From NCBI GenBank assembly GCA_019752335.1, contig JAIEMJ010000012.1, positions 1 through 64,000 on the forward strand: 64,000 nt of DNA. The letters are read 5' to 3'. The stretch comes from Bryobacteraceae bacterium (GTDB taxonomy: Bacteria; Acidobacteriota; Terriglobia; Bryobacterales; Bryobacteraceae). The notes beneath the pieces were generated by a model, which worked only from the letters and a program-made list of their open reading frames with translations, searched no databases and had not been told where the DNA came from. Made by a program: the position numbers and the translations under genes. Below are positions 17,509 through 27,232 of this stretch, piece after piece (within the stretch, counting starts at the first letter, position 1; every line of letters begins with the position of its first letter).

Positions 17509-18107
17509 TGCTCTTTAGTATAGGCCAGTGCCAGCCCAATGGCGGCAGCGGGAAGTGGCTTTAGGCCTGGCCCAAAGGGGGGGACTGCTAAGGTTTTCGG
17601 TAGGCGAAATGGGGGGGAGTGCCGCAAGCACTTGAGGGCATTACTGGGGCAAGCACCTAGCACCAGGTGGGGTGTAGGTACTAAGTGAAGTGGGGGGAGT
17701 AGCCGATCCCGAAAACTGCCGATAGCCTAATAGTTTTCTTGTAAGTAAACGTCCGTTTTAGTACCTCGAATGAAAAATAGCTCTACTTTCTTGGTATTTA
17801 TAGGACGCTGGTGCTACTAGTACTTTTTCGGTACTGTATCTGCCATGGAAAAACTTGAATTTTCAAAAACGAATGGTAGCATCGAGGTATATTCCGACAT
17901 GCTAAACAACCGGAGGAGTCATGTTGTTTGTGTACGGCGCGGCTCAGGTTGGAACTAAGGTCCATTCGAAACGAATGGTCTCGATATCCAAGTTGACGTG
18001 AGAATCGAAGTTCATCGGCGAACGGTGTTTTGGAGCACTGAGTCGCCAGAGAATTCTCGCGGTACAGCTTGGGTTGGACTTATGTACTGATTTTGAGGAA
18101 AAGCGTT
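17509..18107. other. 599-bp intergenic region between cstA and the giant repeat protein
   Basis: The first 180 bases are G-rich with runs of six or seven G. From about 17690 the sequence becomes AT-richer. It contains the palindrome TTGAA-TT-TTCAA (17855-17866), a CGAATGG motif at 17870, and a perfect dyad CCATTCG-AAA-CGAATGG (17962-17978). A short frame with a strong ribosome binding site begins at 17921. It presumably holds divergent promoters for cstA and the giant gene plus a long leader; no promoter could be assigned with confidence and no known riboswitch was recognised. Confidence 0.5.
17921..18001 (+). CDS. Possible 26-residue leader peptide
   Basis: ATG 17921 is preceded by GGAGGAG at 17912-17918, among the best ribosome binding sites in the window, and the frame runs 26 codons to TGA 17999. 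The product begins MLFVYGAAQ and is basic in the middle (KVHSKR). The perfect CCATTCG/CGAATGG dyad lies inside it. It ends 106 bases before the giant gene, so it may be a leader peptide or regulatory uORF. Without homologues it could be chance. Confidence 0.3.
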   Translation: MLFVYGAAQVGTKVHSKRMVSISKLT

Positions 18108-21100
18108 ATGCGTTACGTGTGTCTACTTGCTTCGATGATCGCGGCTGTGCCGCTCTTGGCCCAGACGAATGATCTCACCATTTCTAACTACCGGTTTCTC
18201 CCAGGCGAGCGGCGAATTTCGACCACCGTCTATGAGTACGACCTGCAAGCCGACCTAACGAATACGGGTCTGCCCCGAGGCACCGTAACGGCAACCATCA
18301 CCAGCGCGGCGGCCAACATTACGCCGCTGCAAGGAGTGCTTCGCTTTGGCCCCGTTGGGACGAACGCTACCGTCACGAGCTTGAATTCGATCACTTTGCG
18401 CGTCGATCGCGCTTTGCCGTTTGAACTGAACACGATCATCTGGAACTTCTCCACTGCGCGGTCTCCCGTCGCCGTGGCCGGTCCGAATCAGACCGTAGCC
18501 CTGGGCGCGACGGTTTACTTGAACGGTAGTGGCTCCACGAGCCCCGCCGGTTCCGGCGGCCTCACCTATAGCTGGGCCTTTACGCAACGTCCGTTGGGAT
18601 CTACGGCGGTGCTGGCGAATCCTACGTCCGTCAATCCGACCTTCGTTACCGACTTCCCGGGGCTCTATATTGCCCGTCTCACGGTAACGAACTTGGGGGG
18701 CAGCGATAGCTCCACGGTGACGATCTCCACGGGTAACTCGATTCCCGTGGCGAATCCGGGCCCGAACCAAAGCGTCGGGGTTACCACCCTGGTGCAATTG
18801 GATGGTAGCCGCTCGTCGGACGTGAATGGCGACCCGCTGACTTACTTGTGGAGTTTTTCCTCGCGGCCTTCCGGTAGCAATGCCACCCTCACCAATCCGC
18901 GCCTTGTGAATCCGCAATTTCGCGTGGACCGTGCGGGTACCTACGTGTTGCGCTTAGTGGTGAATGATGGCCGTTTCGATAGCTCCCCGGAGTTTGTCAC
19001 GATTTCGACGCGGAACACCGCGCCGGTCGCGAATCCTGGCGCGGCGCAGTCGGTGACCCTCAATTCCACCGTGCAGTTGACCGGTGCTGGCTCCACCGAT
19101 GTCGATGGTGATCCGCTCACGTATCTGTGGAGCTTTAACTCGATCCCGTCGGGCAGTGCCGCCGCGTTCAGCAGTACCACGGCCGTGAATCCGACTTTCA
19201 CCGTCGACCGCCCGGGCACTTATGTGGCCCAGTTGATCGTGAACGACGGCGCGCTCAACAGTACTCCCGTGACGGTGACGATTTCTACGAACGCGATCCA
19301 GCCGCCGACGGCGAATCCCGGTCCGAACCAATCGGTGCAGCAGGGCGCGACGGTGTCGCTGACGGCGTCGGGGACTGACCCGCAGAACCAGCCCTTGACC
19401 TATACCTGGTCGTTCGCTTCGCGCGCGGCCAATAGCGCGGCGGTGTTGACGAATCCCACCACGGCGACGCCGACCTTTATCGCGGACAAGCCCGGAACCT
19501 TTGTGCTCCAGTTGATTGCCAACAACGGCTTCCTGAATAGCACCCCTGTCACCATGCAGGTAACGACCACGGGTACCGCGCCGGTGGCGAACGCCGGCGC
19601 CGCTCAGAATGTGAATCTCGGTTCCGTAGTGACTCTGAATGGAACCGCCTCGTCCGACGCCGATAACGATCCGCTCACCTATTCGTGGTCGCTGACCAGT
19701 GTGCCAGCGAACAGCACGGCCGTGCTGACGGGCCCCACCAGCGCGCGGCCAACCTTCGTCGCGGACCGTTTGGGCACCTACGTGGCCCAACTTATCGTCA
19801 ACGACGGCTTCTATAACAGCGCGCCGGTCACCGTGACGATTCAAGCCGGGGCGACGCTGACGTTCGATCCGACGAGCCTCACCTTTGACGACCGTGGTCC
19901 GGGCAGCTTTACCCTGACCCTGTCGGCTCCGGCTCCCGCCGGCGGCTTGACAGTGAACCTCATCTCGACGAATACCTCGGTGGTGACGGTGCCCGCCACG
20001 GTCTCCTTCGCGCAGAACGCACGCACGGCCACCTTCGCGGTAACGCCCGTGACGCCGGGCGGGACGTCGGTGATTCGCGCCAATCTGCTCCCGGATGTCC
20101 CGACGGCCTCGGCGAATGTGACCTTGAACTTCCAGGACATTGTCCTCCCCAACAACGTAATCGTGGCTCCCGCGGGGCAAGCTGCCTTCAATATCTCGCT
20201 CGCGAATGCACCCGCCGCGCCGGTGACGGTGCTGCTACAGATCGACAATCCGGTGCGCGCCAGCCTGACGCTGACCAGCGTGACCTTTAACGCTGGACAG
20301 ACTCAGCCCGTGGCGCAGCCTCGTTTGAACGGCCTGTCCGGCGGGCCGATCCAGATTACCGCTACGGCCACCGGCCTGAACACGGCGGTGACGAACGCCA
20401 CCGTCACGGGAAGTGTGGCGGGCGCCATCGTCCTACCCACTACCGCGACCATGACTCAGGGTCAACAGTTGCCCTACCCCGTTTCGATTACCGGCCCGGC
20501 CCCGGCAGGCGGCTTGACGGTGAATCTGTCGAGTGATACCGCGGCTTCCATCACCGTGACGCCCGCCAGCGTGACGATTCCCGCCGGCCAGACTCAGGCT
20601 ACGGTGGTACCCACTCTGCAGGCCTCGGCGTTGGGCCAGGCGACGATTTCCGCTTCGGCTAGCGGCGTGGACACCGTGACGCGCGTCATTCAGGTGGTAT
20701 CTCCGACGGGTCCTGTCGCCAACGCCGGCAGCGCCCAGACGGTAGCGCCCAATACCCTGGTCAGCCTCTCCGGTTCGGGGACGGACCCGCAGCAGTTGAC
20801 GTTGACCTACCAGTGGTCCTTGCCGGTGAAGCCCGCGGGCAGCGCCAGCACGCTGACGGCCACGACGGCCGCGGCCAGCTTTACGGCTGACATTCCCGGC
20901 ACTTACCAGGCGCGGCTGGTAGTGAACAATGGCTTCGTTTCGAGCGCGCCCTCCACGGTGACGATCACCGTGCCGCTGCCCCCCACGGCCTTGCCCGGGA
21001 CTACCCTGACCACCTCCGCCAATGCGGCGGTGACCTTGAATGGTTCGGGAACCGATCCGCAGTCCTTGCCGCTCACCTACGCCTGGACGCTGTCCTCGCG

Positions 21101-24100
21101 GCCTTCCGGTAGCGCGGCCACCTTATCGAGCACCCTCGCGCGTCCCAGTTTCACTCCCGACCTCACTGGCGAATACATCGCCCAACTGATTGTCAGCAAT
21201 GGCTTCACGTCGAGCCAGCCAGCGACCGTGCGCGTCGTAGTTCCCCTAGCCCCTACCGCGATCCCCGGCGCCGCTCAGACGGTATCCTTGAATACGCTGG
21301 TCAACCTCACCGGTTCCGGCACCGATCCGCAGTCCTTACCCTTGACGTATGCCTGGACGTTCCAGTCGCGCCCGAATGGTAGCAATGCGTCCTTGGCGAG
21401 CCAAGGCGCGAACGCGACTTTCACCCCGGACGTCACCGGCCAGTACGTCGCGCAACTAGTCGTCAACAACGGCTTCACGTCAAGCGCTCCGGCCACGGTC
21501 ACCATCAGCGTTCCGCTGCTGCCCGTCGCCATTCCGGGCAATACCCAGACCGTGCGCCCAAACACTTTGGTGACCTTGAACGGCTCCGGGACTGACCCGC
21601 AGTCCCTGCCGCTCACTTATGCCTGGACCCTGCAGTCGAAGCCGTCCGGCAGCAACGCGACGCTCAACAGCACCTCCGCCAGCACCACCTTCACCCCGGA
21701 CGTTCCCGGCGAGTTCGTTGCACGCTTGGTCGTCAACAACGGCTTCACGTCCAGCTTGCCTGCGACTGTGCGCATCGTGGTGCCGTTGCCGGCCACCGCA
21801 AACCCGGGCTCGCCGCAAACGGTGCGCCCCAACACCGCCGTGAACCTGACGGGTTCCGGGACGGATCCGCAGTCGTTGCCGCTCACCTACTCGTGGAGCT
21901 TGCAGTCGAAGCCGTCCGGCAGCAACGCGACGCTCAACAGCCAAACGGCCAACGCCGTCTTCACGCCGGACATTCCCGGCAGCTATGTGGCGCAGTTGAT
22001 TGTCGACAATACCTTCGTACCCAGCGCCCCCGCCACGGTGACGATCTTGGTGCCGTTGGCGCCGACCGCGCTGCCGGGCACCACCCAAACCGTCGGCCAG
22101 GGCTTCCCGGTGACGCTCAACGGTTCTGGAACGGACCCGCAGTCGCTGCCGCTCACCTACGCCTGGACGCTTTCCTCCCGGCCCGCGGGCAGCGCGGCCG
22201 TGCTTTCGAGCACGCAGGCTTCGCCAGTCTTCAATCCCGATATTCTGGGGGTCTATGTCGCCCAATTGATCGTGAGCAACGGCTTCACGTCCAGTGCGCC
22301 GGCCACCGTGACCATCAACGTCGGACTGCGCGGCGCGCTTTCATTGCCGTCGAGTGTGAGTTTCGCGCTTGGCTCGCAAACCCCCATTGTCCTGAGCTTG
22401 TCTACGCCGGCCCCGGCCGGCGGCGTCACCGTGTTGCTTACCAGCAGCGATCCCTCGCTGATCCAAGTGATTCCGCAGAGTGTCAGCATTCCGGCGGGCG
22501 CTACGGCTCCCTCCTCGTCGCCGATTGTGCAGGGCGTCAATCTGGGGACGGCCACGGTCACCGCGACCGCCCTAGGCTACTCCACGGCCGCCGTGGTGGC
22601 CCGGTCGACGGCTTCGATCAGCTTCAACCAGATCGGCCTGACGTTTATCGATCCCACGCCGCAGACGATCTCGCTCATCCTTTCGAGCCAGGCTCCGGCC
22701 ACCGGCTTGACCGTGAATCTTACCTCGACCAATCCTTCCGTGGCTACGGTTCCGGCCACCGCCAGCTTTGCGCCGGGTAGTTCGATTGCCCAGGTTTCGG
22801 TGACGGGCGTGGCTCCGGGCACGGCGACGCTGCGCGCGAGTTCCGCCTTGCTTGCCGAGACCACCGCCAACATTACCTACAACTCGCCAGACATCGCTTT
22901 GCCGGTGCGGCCCGTTGTCGCCGTGGATGAGGTCGCCACCTTCCCCGTGACCCTGCAGCGCCCGTCGCAGGGCACGACGTTCGTTCAACTGGAGGTCGCC
23001 GATCCATCGAAGGCATCTCTCTCGATCACCAACGTCGTCTTCCAGGAAGGCCAAACCACGCCTCTCTCTCAGCCTCGTCTCACCGGCCGGGCCCTCGGTA
23101 CAACGTTAATCACCGCGACGGCGATCGGGCTCAGCACCAATCGCACCACTGTACGGGTCGGGCTGGGGATGAGCTTTGCGGCGCCGACCGTGGCGATCAC
23201 CGGCACGGCAACCGAAAACCTTGCTTTGAACCTCTCCGCGCCGGCCCCCGTGGGCGGACTCACCATCAACTTGGCTACCACGAATCCGGCCGTGGCCACG
23301 GTGCCCGCCACCGTGTTCTTCGGCCAGGGAGCGGTCACCCTGAACGTTCCCATTACGGGAGTCGGCGCTGGATCTACCACGTTGACCGCTACCTCATCCG
23401 TGGCGGGTGATGCCGCGGCGGGAGTGGTGGTAACGGCGGCCGCAGGCGCGGGTTCCCTGATTCTTCCGGCGGCGGCATCGTTGACGCCCGGCCAGACCGT
23501 GCCGTTCCCCGTCTCGCTCTCTTCACCCGCCGGACCAAACGGCCTGACGGTGACACTCGCGAGCAACTCGGGCGCGGTGACGATCCTCCCCCTATCCGTC
23601 ACCGTGGCGGCGGGCCAAACGCAGGCGGCCCCGGTGCCGCAACTCACCGCCGTCAGCCTCGGGTCGGCGGATATCAGCGCTACGGCCCCTGGCTATAGCT
23701 CGGCCACGCGCACGATCACCGTGCAGACGGCGCCACCGGCCTCGGTCGTCGTCTCCAGCGGCTCAGGCCAGAGTGCGAATACCGGTACCACCTTCCCCAG
23801 CGCCCTCGTGGCTCTGGTGCGCGACGCTCAGTTGAATCCGGTCGCCGGAGTCACGGTAACCTTCGCCGTCCCCGGCAGCGGCGCCAGCGCGACGCTCTCT
23901 TCGCTTACCGCGATCACGAATGGCGCGGGACTCGCGTCCTCTCCGCAGCCGGTCGCCAATGCGACCGCCGGTAGCTATAGTGTTACCGCTTCTGTAAACG
24001 GTGTGGCGACGCCGGCGAGTTTCGCGCTCACCAACGTGGCTGTCGTGGTGCCGCCGCCAAGCGGCGGCCCGAACTCGTTGGTGCTGGCGCCGGTTACGGT

Positions 24101-26048
24101 CGGCCGGAATCTCCAAACGCAGATGACGCTGACGTTGCCTCAGGCGGCGGGTCCCGGTGGGCAACGTGTCACGGTAACGTCGAATAACTCATTGCAGGTG
24201 TTGGTCTCGGGCCGCGTGGGTGACCCTGGATCGAACCAGATCACCTTCAACGTCGGCGAAGGCTTAACCTCTTCCACGTTCTTCGTCCATGGTCTCGCCG
24301 CCAGCGGTACGCCCACCGTCACCGCCACGGTCTCCGGTGGGGCCAACTTTGATCCTGGCACGGGCACCGTCACGTTGGCTCCCTCCGGCTTCGTGCTCAC
24401 CAGTCCGAATAGCCCCAACTCGCAGGCCTTCTCGCTCGGCCAGGGAAGCAGCGCCACCCTCACCGTTACCGCGGCGAGGCTAAACAGCTCACTGAACTTC
24501 GTCGAAGCGCAGCAGGTTCGCGGCGGCCAATCAGTTCAGGTAACCCTCACCAACAGCACGCCGGCGACCGGTTCTGTCTCGCCCGCCGCCGTCACGCTGG
24601 CTGGTGGCACCTCCACCGCCACTTCGTCCTTCACCGCCAATGGCGTCTCTATCGGCGCGACGACCCTGACAGCTGTGGTCCCGGCTAACTTTAGCCAGCC
24701 CGCGGCCGGCGCGAACATCCTCACGCCCACCGTCATCCTGGCAAGCTTGAGCGCGTCGCCGGTATCCGTCGGCGAAAATCTGCAAACCACGACCACGATC
24801 CGCTTGAATGCCCCCGCTCCTGACCCTGGTGTCACGGTCACCCTGCTCAGTGACGATGCCGGTAAGGTCGTCTTTGCGACGAGCCCCACCGCCGCCGGAA
24901 CCGGGACTCTGGTGATTAACATTCCCGCTGGCCGGACCGCGTCGGCGCCCTTCTACGTGCAGGGCCTGGCCAATAGCGGTGTCGTCAACTTCACGGCGAC
25001 GTCGTCCTTGGGTTCCACGGTCGGGTCCGTGACGCTGTTCCGCTCCGCCTTCGTCCTGCAAGGGCCGTTCGGCGTCGGGTCGGACTTCTTCACCACCACC
25101 GGTGCGCCGCCTACTTCGCTCACCGTCCTGGCCACGCGCCTTGATGCCAGCGGCTTCTCAATTGAGCCCCTCCCGATCCGGGGCGGACTCAGCGTGGATG
25201 TTAACGTCACCAGCGGATCGGCCTCGGTGGGGACGATGTCTAGCGTTCCGGTACGATTGAACGGCGGCGATAGCTCGGGCACGGCGGTGTTCACCCCAGC
25301 CTCGGCCGGTGCTTCGGTGCTGAATGTGCCGGTTCCGCAGGGCTTCTCCGCGCCAGCTAGCGGTAGTTCCCTTACGGCGACCGTGCGTTTGCCTGGCATC
25401 GTGCTGATCGATAACGACACGGTCGGCAATAACCTCCAGTTGTCCGGCAGCCTGTCCCTGGGCCAACCCGCGCCAGCAGGAGGCACGGCCGTCACCCTCA
25501 CGAGCAATTCCCCGTCGTTGTTGCTATCGGCGACCGCCACGGGTGCCGGTAGTAACTCGATTACCGTTACCGTTTCGGAGGGCCAATTTGGCGCCCCATA
25601 TTACCTGCAAGGTAAGGCCTCTTCCGGTTCCGCAACTTACTCCGCCGCGGCTCAGGGGTTCGCCCCGAAATCGGCTACGATCAACCTGGCCCCGTCTGGC
25701 CTTATCCTCTCCGGCCCCTTCGGCGTGGGTTTCAACTTCAGCCTTTCGCTGGCCGGCGGACCTCGCGCGGTGAATATTACGACCGCGCTTCTCGATCCTG
25801 GGACGAACAGTGTCGTGATGACGCAACCGCTCGCGGGTGGCGCCTCGCTCACGATTCCCGTTGGGAACAACAGCCCCAACTTCGCCAGCACACCGGCTTC
25901 GGTGGTGCTCCTGCCTGGCGCTTCCTCAGTCGACGTGCCAGTGACCCCCGTGGCCGTGGGCGCGACTCTGTTGAACGTGTCCACCACTTTGCCAGGCTTC
26001 TCGCCGCCGCGGTCCGGCGTTTCGCTCGTCGTCCAGGTAACGAACTAA
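18108..26048 (+). CDS. Giant secreted PKD/Ig-like repeat protein
   Basis: 2646 residues. ATG 18108 is chosen over the upstream TTG because GAGGA lies just before it and a signal peptide follows (MRYVCLLASMIAAVPLLAQ). After about 100 residues come PKD/K319-like domains 1-5 (about 119-581), Ig-like beta domains (582-867), PKD domains 6-11 (868-1407), then further Ig-like domains to the end. PKD repeats share DPLTYLWSF or DPQSLPLTYAWTL and a GTYVAQLIVNDG strand. The C-terminal part has three modules of about 220 residues beginning near 1990, 2213 and 2430 (VGxNLQ, later GPFGVG and RGG). There is no catalytic motif, membrane anchor or recognised sorting signal. It is probably an adhesin or matrix protein; binding partner unknown. 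Confidence 0.9.
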   Translation: MRYVCLLASMIAAVPLLAQTNDLTISNYRFLPGERRISTTVYEYDLQADLTNTGLPRGTVTATITSAAANITPLQGVLRFGPVGTNATVTSLNSITLRVDRALPFELNTIIWNFSTARSPVAVAGPNQTVALGATVYLNGSGSTSPAGSGGLTYSWAFTQRPLGSTAVLANPTSVNPTFVTDFPGLYIARLTVTNLGGSDSSTVTISTGNSIPVANPGPNQSVGVTTLVQLDGSRSSDVNGDPLTYLWSFSSRPSGSNATLTNPRLVNPQFRVDRAGTYVLRLVVNDGRFDSSPEFVTISTRNTAPVANPGAAQSVTLNSTVQLTGAGSTDVDGDPLTYLWSFNSIPSGSAAAFSSTTAVNPTFTVDRPGTYVAQLIVNDGALNSTPVTVTISTNAIQPPTANPGPNQSVQQGATVSLTASGTDPQNQPLTYTWSFASRAANSAAVLTNPTTATPTFIADKPGTFVLQLIANNGFLNSTPVTMQVTTTGTAPVANAGAAQNVNLGSVVTLNGTASSDADNDPLTYSWSLTSVPANSTAVLTGPTSARPTFVADRLGTYVAQLIVNDGFYNSAPVTVTIQAGATLTFDPTSLTFDDRGPGSFTLTLSAPAPAGGLTVNLISTNTSVVTVPATVSFAQNARTATFAVTPVTPGGTSVIRANLLPDVPTASANVTLNFQDIVLPNNVIVAPAGQAAFNISLANAPAAPVTVLLQIDNPVRASLTLTSVTFNAGQTQPVAQPRLNGLSGGPIQITATATGLNTAVTNATVTGSVAGAIVLPTTATMTQGQQLPYPVSITGPAPAGGLTVNLSSDTAASITVTPASVTIPAGQTQATVVPTLQASALGQATISASASGVDTVTRVIQVVSPTGPVANAGSAQTVAPNTLVSLSGSGTDPQQLTLTYQWSLPVKPAGSASTLTATTAAASFTADIPGTYQARLVVNNGFVSSAPSTVTITVPLPPTALPGTTLTTSANAAVTLNGSGTDPQSLPLTYAWTLSSRPSGSAATLSSTLARPSFTPDLTGEYIAQLIVSNGFTSSQPATVRVVVPLAPTAIPGAAQTVSLNTLVNLTGSGTDPQSLPLTYAWTFQSRPNGSNASLASQGANATFTPDVTGQYVAQLVVNNGFTSSAPATVTISVPLLPVAIPGNTQTVRPNTLVTLNGSGTDPQSLPLTYAWTLQSKPSGSNATLNSTSASTTFTPDVPGEFVARLVVNNGFTSSLPATVRIVVPLPATANPGSPQTVRPNTAVNLTGSGTDPQSLPLTYSWSLQSKPSGSNATLNSQTANAVFTPDIPGSYVAQLIVDNTFVPSAPATVTILVPLAPTALPGTTQTVGQGFPVTLNGSGTDPQSLPLTYAWTLSSRPAGSAAVLSSTQASPVFNPDILGVYVAQLIVSNGFTSSAPATVTINVGLRGALSLPSSVSFALGSQTPIVLSLSTPAPAGGVTVLLTSSDPSLIQVIPQSVSIPAGATAPSSSPIVQGVNLGTATVTATALGYSTAAVVARSTASISFNQIGLTFIDPTPQTISLILSSQAPATGLTVNLTSTNPSVATVPATASFAPGSSIAQVSVTGVAPGTATLRASSALLAETTANITYNSPDIALPVRPVVAVDEVATFPVTLQRPSQGTTFVQLEVADPSKASLSITNVVFQEGQTTPLSQPRLTGRALGTTLITATAIGLSTNRTTVRVGLGMSFAAPTVAITGTATENLALNLSAPAPVGGLTINLATTNPAVATVPATVFFGQGAVTLNVPITGVGAGSTTLTATSSVAGDAAAGVVVTAAAGAGSLILPAAASLTPGQTVPFPVSLSSPAGPNGLTVTLASNSGAVTILPLSVTVAAGQTQAAPVPQLTAVSLGSADISATAPGYSSATRTITVQTAPPASVVVSSGSGQSANTGTTFPSALVALVRDAQLNPVAGVTVTFAVPGSGASATLSSLTAITNGAGLASSPQPVANATAGSYSVTASVNGVATPASFALTNVAVVVPPPSGGPNSLVLAPVTVGRNLQTQMTLTLPQAAGPGGQRVTVTSNNSLQVLVSGRVGDPGSNQITFNVGEGLTSSTFFVHGLAASGTPTVTATVSGGANFDPGTGTVTLAPSGFVLTSPNSPNSQAFSLGQGSSATLTVTAARLNSSLNFVEAQQVRGGQSVQVTLTNSTPATGSVSPAAVTLAGGTSTATSSFTANGVSIGATTLTAVVPANFSQPAAGANILTPTVILASLSASPVSVGENLQTTTTIRLNAPAPDPGVTVTLLSDDAGKVVFATSPTAAGTGTLVINIPAGRTASAPFYVQGLANSGVVNFTATSSLGSTVGSVTLFRSAFVLQGPFGVGSDFFTTTGAPPTSLTVLATRLDASGFSIEPLPIRGGLSVDVNVTSGSASVGTMSSVPVRLNGGDSSGTAVFTPASAGASVLNVPVPQGFSAPASGSSLTATVRLPGIVLIDNDTVGNNLQLSGSLSLGQPAPAGGTAVTLTSNSPSLLLSATATGAGSNSITVTVSEGQFGAPYYLQGKASSGSATYSAAAQGFAPKSATINLAPSGLILSGPFGVGFNFSLSLAGGPRAVNITTALLDPGTNSVVMTQPLAGGASLTIPVGNNSPNFASTPASVVLLPGASSVDVPVTPVAVGATLLNVSTTLPGFSPPRSGVSLVVQVTN
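20709..22328 (+). repeat. Six tandem 270-bp PKD-coding repeats
   Basis: Units start at 20709, 20979, 21249, 21519, 21789 and 22059. The codons for TDPQ recur at 20781, 21051, 21321, 21591, 21861 and 22131, exactly 270 bases apart, so no indels have entered. Units 7-11 are highly similar at DNA level around the DPQSLPLTY and NGFTSS segments, while the first units of the protein diverge more. This points to recent duplication or gene conversion inside the gene. Confidence 0.9.
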
Positions 26049-26374
26049 CGCCCGGGCTTGTACTTCTTGCGATACGCGTCCCGGGCGCTCTTCACCCACG
26101 CCTCACGGCGAATGCGCCCGGGATACTCTGGCAATTGCTGCTGGAAGGCGTCAATCGCAGCGTCGTCCCAGTTGGCGATCTGCTCAAAGCGCTCGATGCC
26201 CAGTCCGCGGAGGCGCCCCTCCAGCACCGGGCCAATCCCGTAAATCTGCTTCAGGTCATCGCCCGGTAGCGGGCGCAGCCGCGCCAATTCCTCTTCTTGG
26301 CGTTCCACTTCCGCCAGCAGACGTTCCGCCGCCGCGCGAAACTCCGCTACTGCCTTGGCCATCGCTTCCGTCAT
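26045..26374 (-). CDS. Small helix-hairpin-helix protein
   Basis: 109 residues from ATG 26374; the frame is open further upstream, but that part lies opposite the GNAT gene and reads as a shadow. An N-terminal coiled-coil-like helix (AAERLLAEVERQEEELARL) is followed by DDLKQIYGIGPVLEGRLRGLGI and FEQIANWDD, a helix-hairpin-helix domain of the type found in L21-like/DUF4332 proteins and polymerase-associated nucleic-acid binders. It ends KKYKPGR. Its stop overlaps that of the giant gene by two bases of coding, and its start is 33 bases from the divergent GNAT gene. Confidence 0.75.
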   Translation of the reverse strand: MTEAMAKAVAEFRAAAERLLAEVERQEEELARLRPLPGDDLKQIYGIGPVLEGRLRGLGIERFEQIANWDDAAIDAFQQQLPEYPGRIRREAWVKSARDAYRKKYKPGR

Positions 26375-26407
26375 TTCGTTTCCAAGATAACCCAATCCCG
26401 CGCTATC

Positions 26408-27208
26408 ATGCCAAGCATGGCGTCCGGGGACTACCGTATCGTCGAACGGAACCTGCGCGCCGCGATGGGTTGCTTCGCGCGTTCCACTCACCTCGGTGAA
26501 GCGGTGGAACTGCCCGGTCTGCAACTCGTCTACTCGGCCATCTCGCACGCTGTTTTCAACTCGGCTATGCTCACTGAGCCCGTCCTCGGCATCGGCGATC
26601 TGCGCCGCCGTTTGGACCGCGCCCAGGACTTCTTCCGCCGCCGCCAACAAGCCTGGTCTTTGTGGCTTTGTGAGGATTGGATCGAGCCCGATCTCCGCGC
26701 CGCCGCCATCAACCTCATTCAGGACTTCCATCTGACTTTTTCTTCGAACCCTCCCGGCATGTTTGCCCCTGAACTCCGTGCTCCCCAACATGCGCTGCCC
26801 ACCCTCGAAATGGTGCCTATCCGCGACATCACCGCGCGAATGGACTTCTGCCACGTCATGTCCAAGGCCTTCGAAGGGCCTTTCGCCGTCTTGCTCGAAG
26901 CATACCAGGACGCTGCCTTCTGGAATGCGGATTTCGCCGGCTGGATCGGCTACCGCGATGGCCAAGCCATTGCGACGGCCTGTACTGTCACCGACAATAC
27001 CTCGATCGGCGTCTATGCCGTGGCTACCGTGCCCGCGGAGCAGGGAAAAGGCTACGGTGAAACGATGGTCCGTCATGCTGTGGAGGCGGCCCGTGCCCAC
27101 TCCGGTTTGCAGGCTTCCGTGCTGCAATCGAGCGTCCAGGGCATGCCCCTGTATCGCCGCCTCGGGTACCGTCCAGTGGCTGATTTCACGATTCATATCT
27201 CCCGCTAG
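26408..27208 (+). CDS. GNAT family N-acetyltransferase
   Basis: 266 residues from ATG 26408 (ATG 26417 is also possible). The C-terminal half is a GNAT domain: YRDGQAIATACTV, GVYAVATVPAEQGKGYGETMVRHAV with the acetyl-CoA loop QGKGYG, and MPLYRRLGYRPVADF. The N-terminal 120 residues are a helical extension of unknown role. Substrate not predictable. It is divergent from the HhH gene and 24 bases upstream of the sialidase-like gene. Confidence 0.87.
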   Translation: MPSMASGDYRIVERNLRAAMGCFARSTHLGEAVELPGLQLVYSAISHAVFNSAMLTEPVLGIGDLRRRLDRAQDFFRRRQQAWSLWLCEDWIEPDLRAAAINLIQDFHLTFSSNPPGMFAPELRAPQHALPTLEMVPIRDITARMDFCHVMSKAFEGPFAVLLEAYQDAAFWNADFAGWIGYRDGQAIATACTVTDNTSIGVYAVATVPAEQGKGYGETMVRHAVEAARAHSGLQASVLQSSVQGMPLYRRLGYRPVADFTIHISR

Positions 27209-27232
27209 CGAGGCTCCCGTAAACTAGACTCT

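Noticed and set aside
17478-17663. 61-residue minus-strand frame upstream of cstA
   Set aside because: No ribosome binding site, overlaps the cstA start and has no protein-like composition.
17951-17978. GGAAC followed by GTC as an ECF sigma promoter
   Set aside because: The spacing is about 21 bases, too long for an ECF promoter.
18954-20180. 408-residue frame opposite the giant repeat gene
   Set aside because: Arg/Gly-rich shadow with repeats that copy the PKD periodicity; no start signal.
20709-22328. Regular repeats considered as a CRISPR array
   Set aside because: The 270-bp units are in frame and encode PKD domains; no short repeat-spacer pattern.
26375-27196. Upstream extension of the HhH protein across the GNAT gene
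   Set aside because: The GNAT domain on the plus strand is clear, and a proper start for the HhH protein exists at 26374.
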